A DNA stretch of 64,000 nucleotides from NCBI GenBank assembly GCA_903851195.1, contig CAINNJ010000033.1, forward strand, positions 248,001 through 312,000, given 5' to 3'. The stretch's first letter is position 1. Every line of letters begins with the position of its first letter. A program made the translations under genes and the position numbers. This document shows positions 63,313-64,000 of the stretch, piece after piece. The DNA comes from an uncultured Acidobacteriia bacterium (GTDB taxonomy: Bacteria > Acidobacteriota > Terriglobia > Bryobacterales > Bryobacteraceae). The notes beneath the pieces were generated by a model. It did no database searches and was not told the DNA's origin. It saw only the letters and a list, made by a program, of their open reading frames with translations.

Positions 63313-64000
63313 ATGCTCCGCTCCGCTACCGCATTGCTGCTCGCTTGTCTGGTTTCGTCCGTTGCGTCACTCGCGCAAACCCCCAAAGACGTTCGCGCTG
63401 TGGCGAAGCAGGGTCCTTCGGCGATCCCGACCGTCGCGCAGTATCTCAACAGCCAGGCTGTCGACACGCGTCTGGAAACCATCAAACAGCTGATCGCCCT
63501 GGGCGGCAAGGACACCATCGATCCGCTGATCCGCGGCACGCGCGACACCGATTCCGAAGTGCAGATCCGCGCGACCGACGGGCTGGTGAACTACTACTTG
63601 CCAGGCTATGTCAAACAAGGGCTGGGTTCCACCGTGATTCGCGCGGGCGCGGCCGTGCGGGCGAGATTCAGCGACACCAACGATCAGGTGATCGACGCGT
63701 TTGTCCTGGTGCGCCCCGATGTGATCGCGGCGCTGGGCCAATTGGCGCGGGGAGGATCCAGTATGGATTCCCGCGCCAACGCCTGCCGCGCGGTGGGAAT
63801 TCTCCGCGGACAGGCCGCGATTCCGGACCTGTTGGAGGCGCTGCGGACCAAGGACAACCGGGTGATGTACGAGTCGCTCGTGGCCATGCAGAAGATCCGC
63901 GATCCCGAGGCCGGACCCCGAGTCGTCTATCTGCTGCGGGACCTCGACGACAAAGTCCAGTCCGCCGCCATCGAAACGGTCGGGCTGCTCCGCGCCAAAG
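63313..64000 (+). CDS. Secreted HEAT-repeat-like protein, 5' part (cut by window end)
   Basis: About 229 codons are visible from ATG 63313 and the frame is open at the window end. Signal peptide MLRSATALLLACLVSSVASLAQ; then alpha-helical repeats of ~30 residues (IKQLIALGGKDTIDPLIRGTRD, VQIRATDGLVNYY, RANACRAVGILRGQAAIPDLLEAL, VQSAAIETVGLL) typical of HEAT/PBS-lyase-like repeats. Such proteins are periplasmic or outer-membrane scaffolds. A CATAAT hexamer 9 nt upstream and no ribosome site suggest a very short leader. The rest lies beyond the window. Confidence 0.8.
   Translation, partial: MLRSATALLLACLVSSVASLAQTPKDVRAVAKQGPSAIPTVAQYLNSQAVDTRLETIKQLIALGGKDTIDPLIRGTRDTDSEVQIRATDGLVNYYLPGYVKQGLGSTVIRAGAAVRARFSDTNDQVIDAFVLVRPDVIAALGQLARGGSSMDSRANACRAVGILRGQAAIPDLLEALRTKDNRVMYESLVAMQKIRDPEAGPRVVYLLRDLDDKVQSAAIETVGLLRAK

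Overview
The window looks like a chromosomal segment of an Acidobacteriota bacterium, most likely of the Solibacter/Bryobacter type. The reasons are GC-rich coding throughout, two very large Oar-type TonB-dependent receptors with an N-terminal carboxypeptidase-regulatory-like domain, a TIGR03790-type secreted protein, a MoxR/DUF58/BatA/DUF4175 operon, a CmoB-like methyltransferase with an extra C-terminal beta domain, and many GTG/TTG starts. This placement rests on gene content only. I saw no rRNA, tRNA, CRISPR array, insertion sequence or prophage gene.

Layout. 1-12.8 kb: end of an MFS transporter, GyrI-like protein, TtcA-family tRNA thiolase, methyltransferase, ABC-F ATPase, Ca2+/H+ exchanger. 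Then comes a probable extracytoplasmic electron-transfer or metal cluster (six-EF-hand protein, ApbE-DUF2271 flavin transferase, PepSY membrane protein), a PEP-mutase-family enzyme, and translation genes (queA, prfB with its programmed +1 frameshift, Sua5). 12.8-20.5 kb: Tat-type dienelactone hydrolase, modA divergent from a one-component HTH-periplasmic-binding-fold regulator, SRPBCC protein plus zinc alcohol dehydrogenase, RfbD-like reductase, LysR regulator. 20.5-31.9 kb: cytochrome c, TIGR03790 protein, a two-gene MoxR AAA+/unknown-protein unit, the first TonB receptor, a thiolase/acyl-CoA dehydrogenase pair and a P-loop kinase. 31.9-38.5 kb: aminotransferase, gamma-glutamylcyclotransferase-like protein, AtzG-like/amidase pair and the second TonB receptor with its own terminator. 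38.6-48.7 kb: NtrY/NtrX-like two-component system, a LuxR-type regulator lacking the phospho-acceptor Asp, TrmB-like regulator, glycosyltransferase, SpoU methylase, radical SAM protein and a YfhO-like membrane protein. 49-62.1 kb: a tightly coupled seven-gene operon of von Willebrand A proteins, a cysteine-free C13/caspase-like protein, a TPR metalloprotease, MoxR, DUF58, a BatA-type protein and a 1313-residue DUF4175 protein. 62.1-64 kb: a diguanylate cyclase behind a long inverted repeat, and the start of a HEAT-repeat protein cut by the window edge.

The most promising places for something undescribed are the MoxR plus unknown-protein pair (22.3-25.0 kb), the extended MoxR/VWA operon with a protease-like but cysteine-free member (49-62 kb), the EF-hand/ApbE/PepSY unit (5.9-8.9 kb), the modA regulator operator region, and the hairpin before the diguanylate cyclase. 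All functional statements come from reading the sequence; no database search was run.
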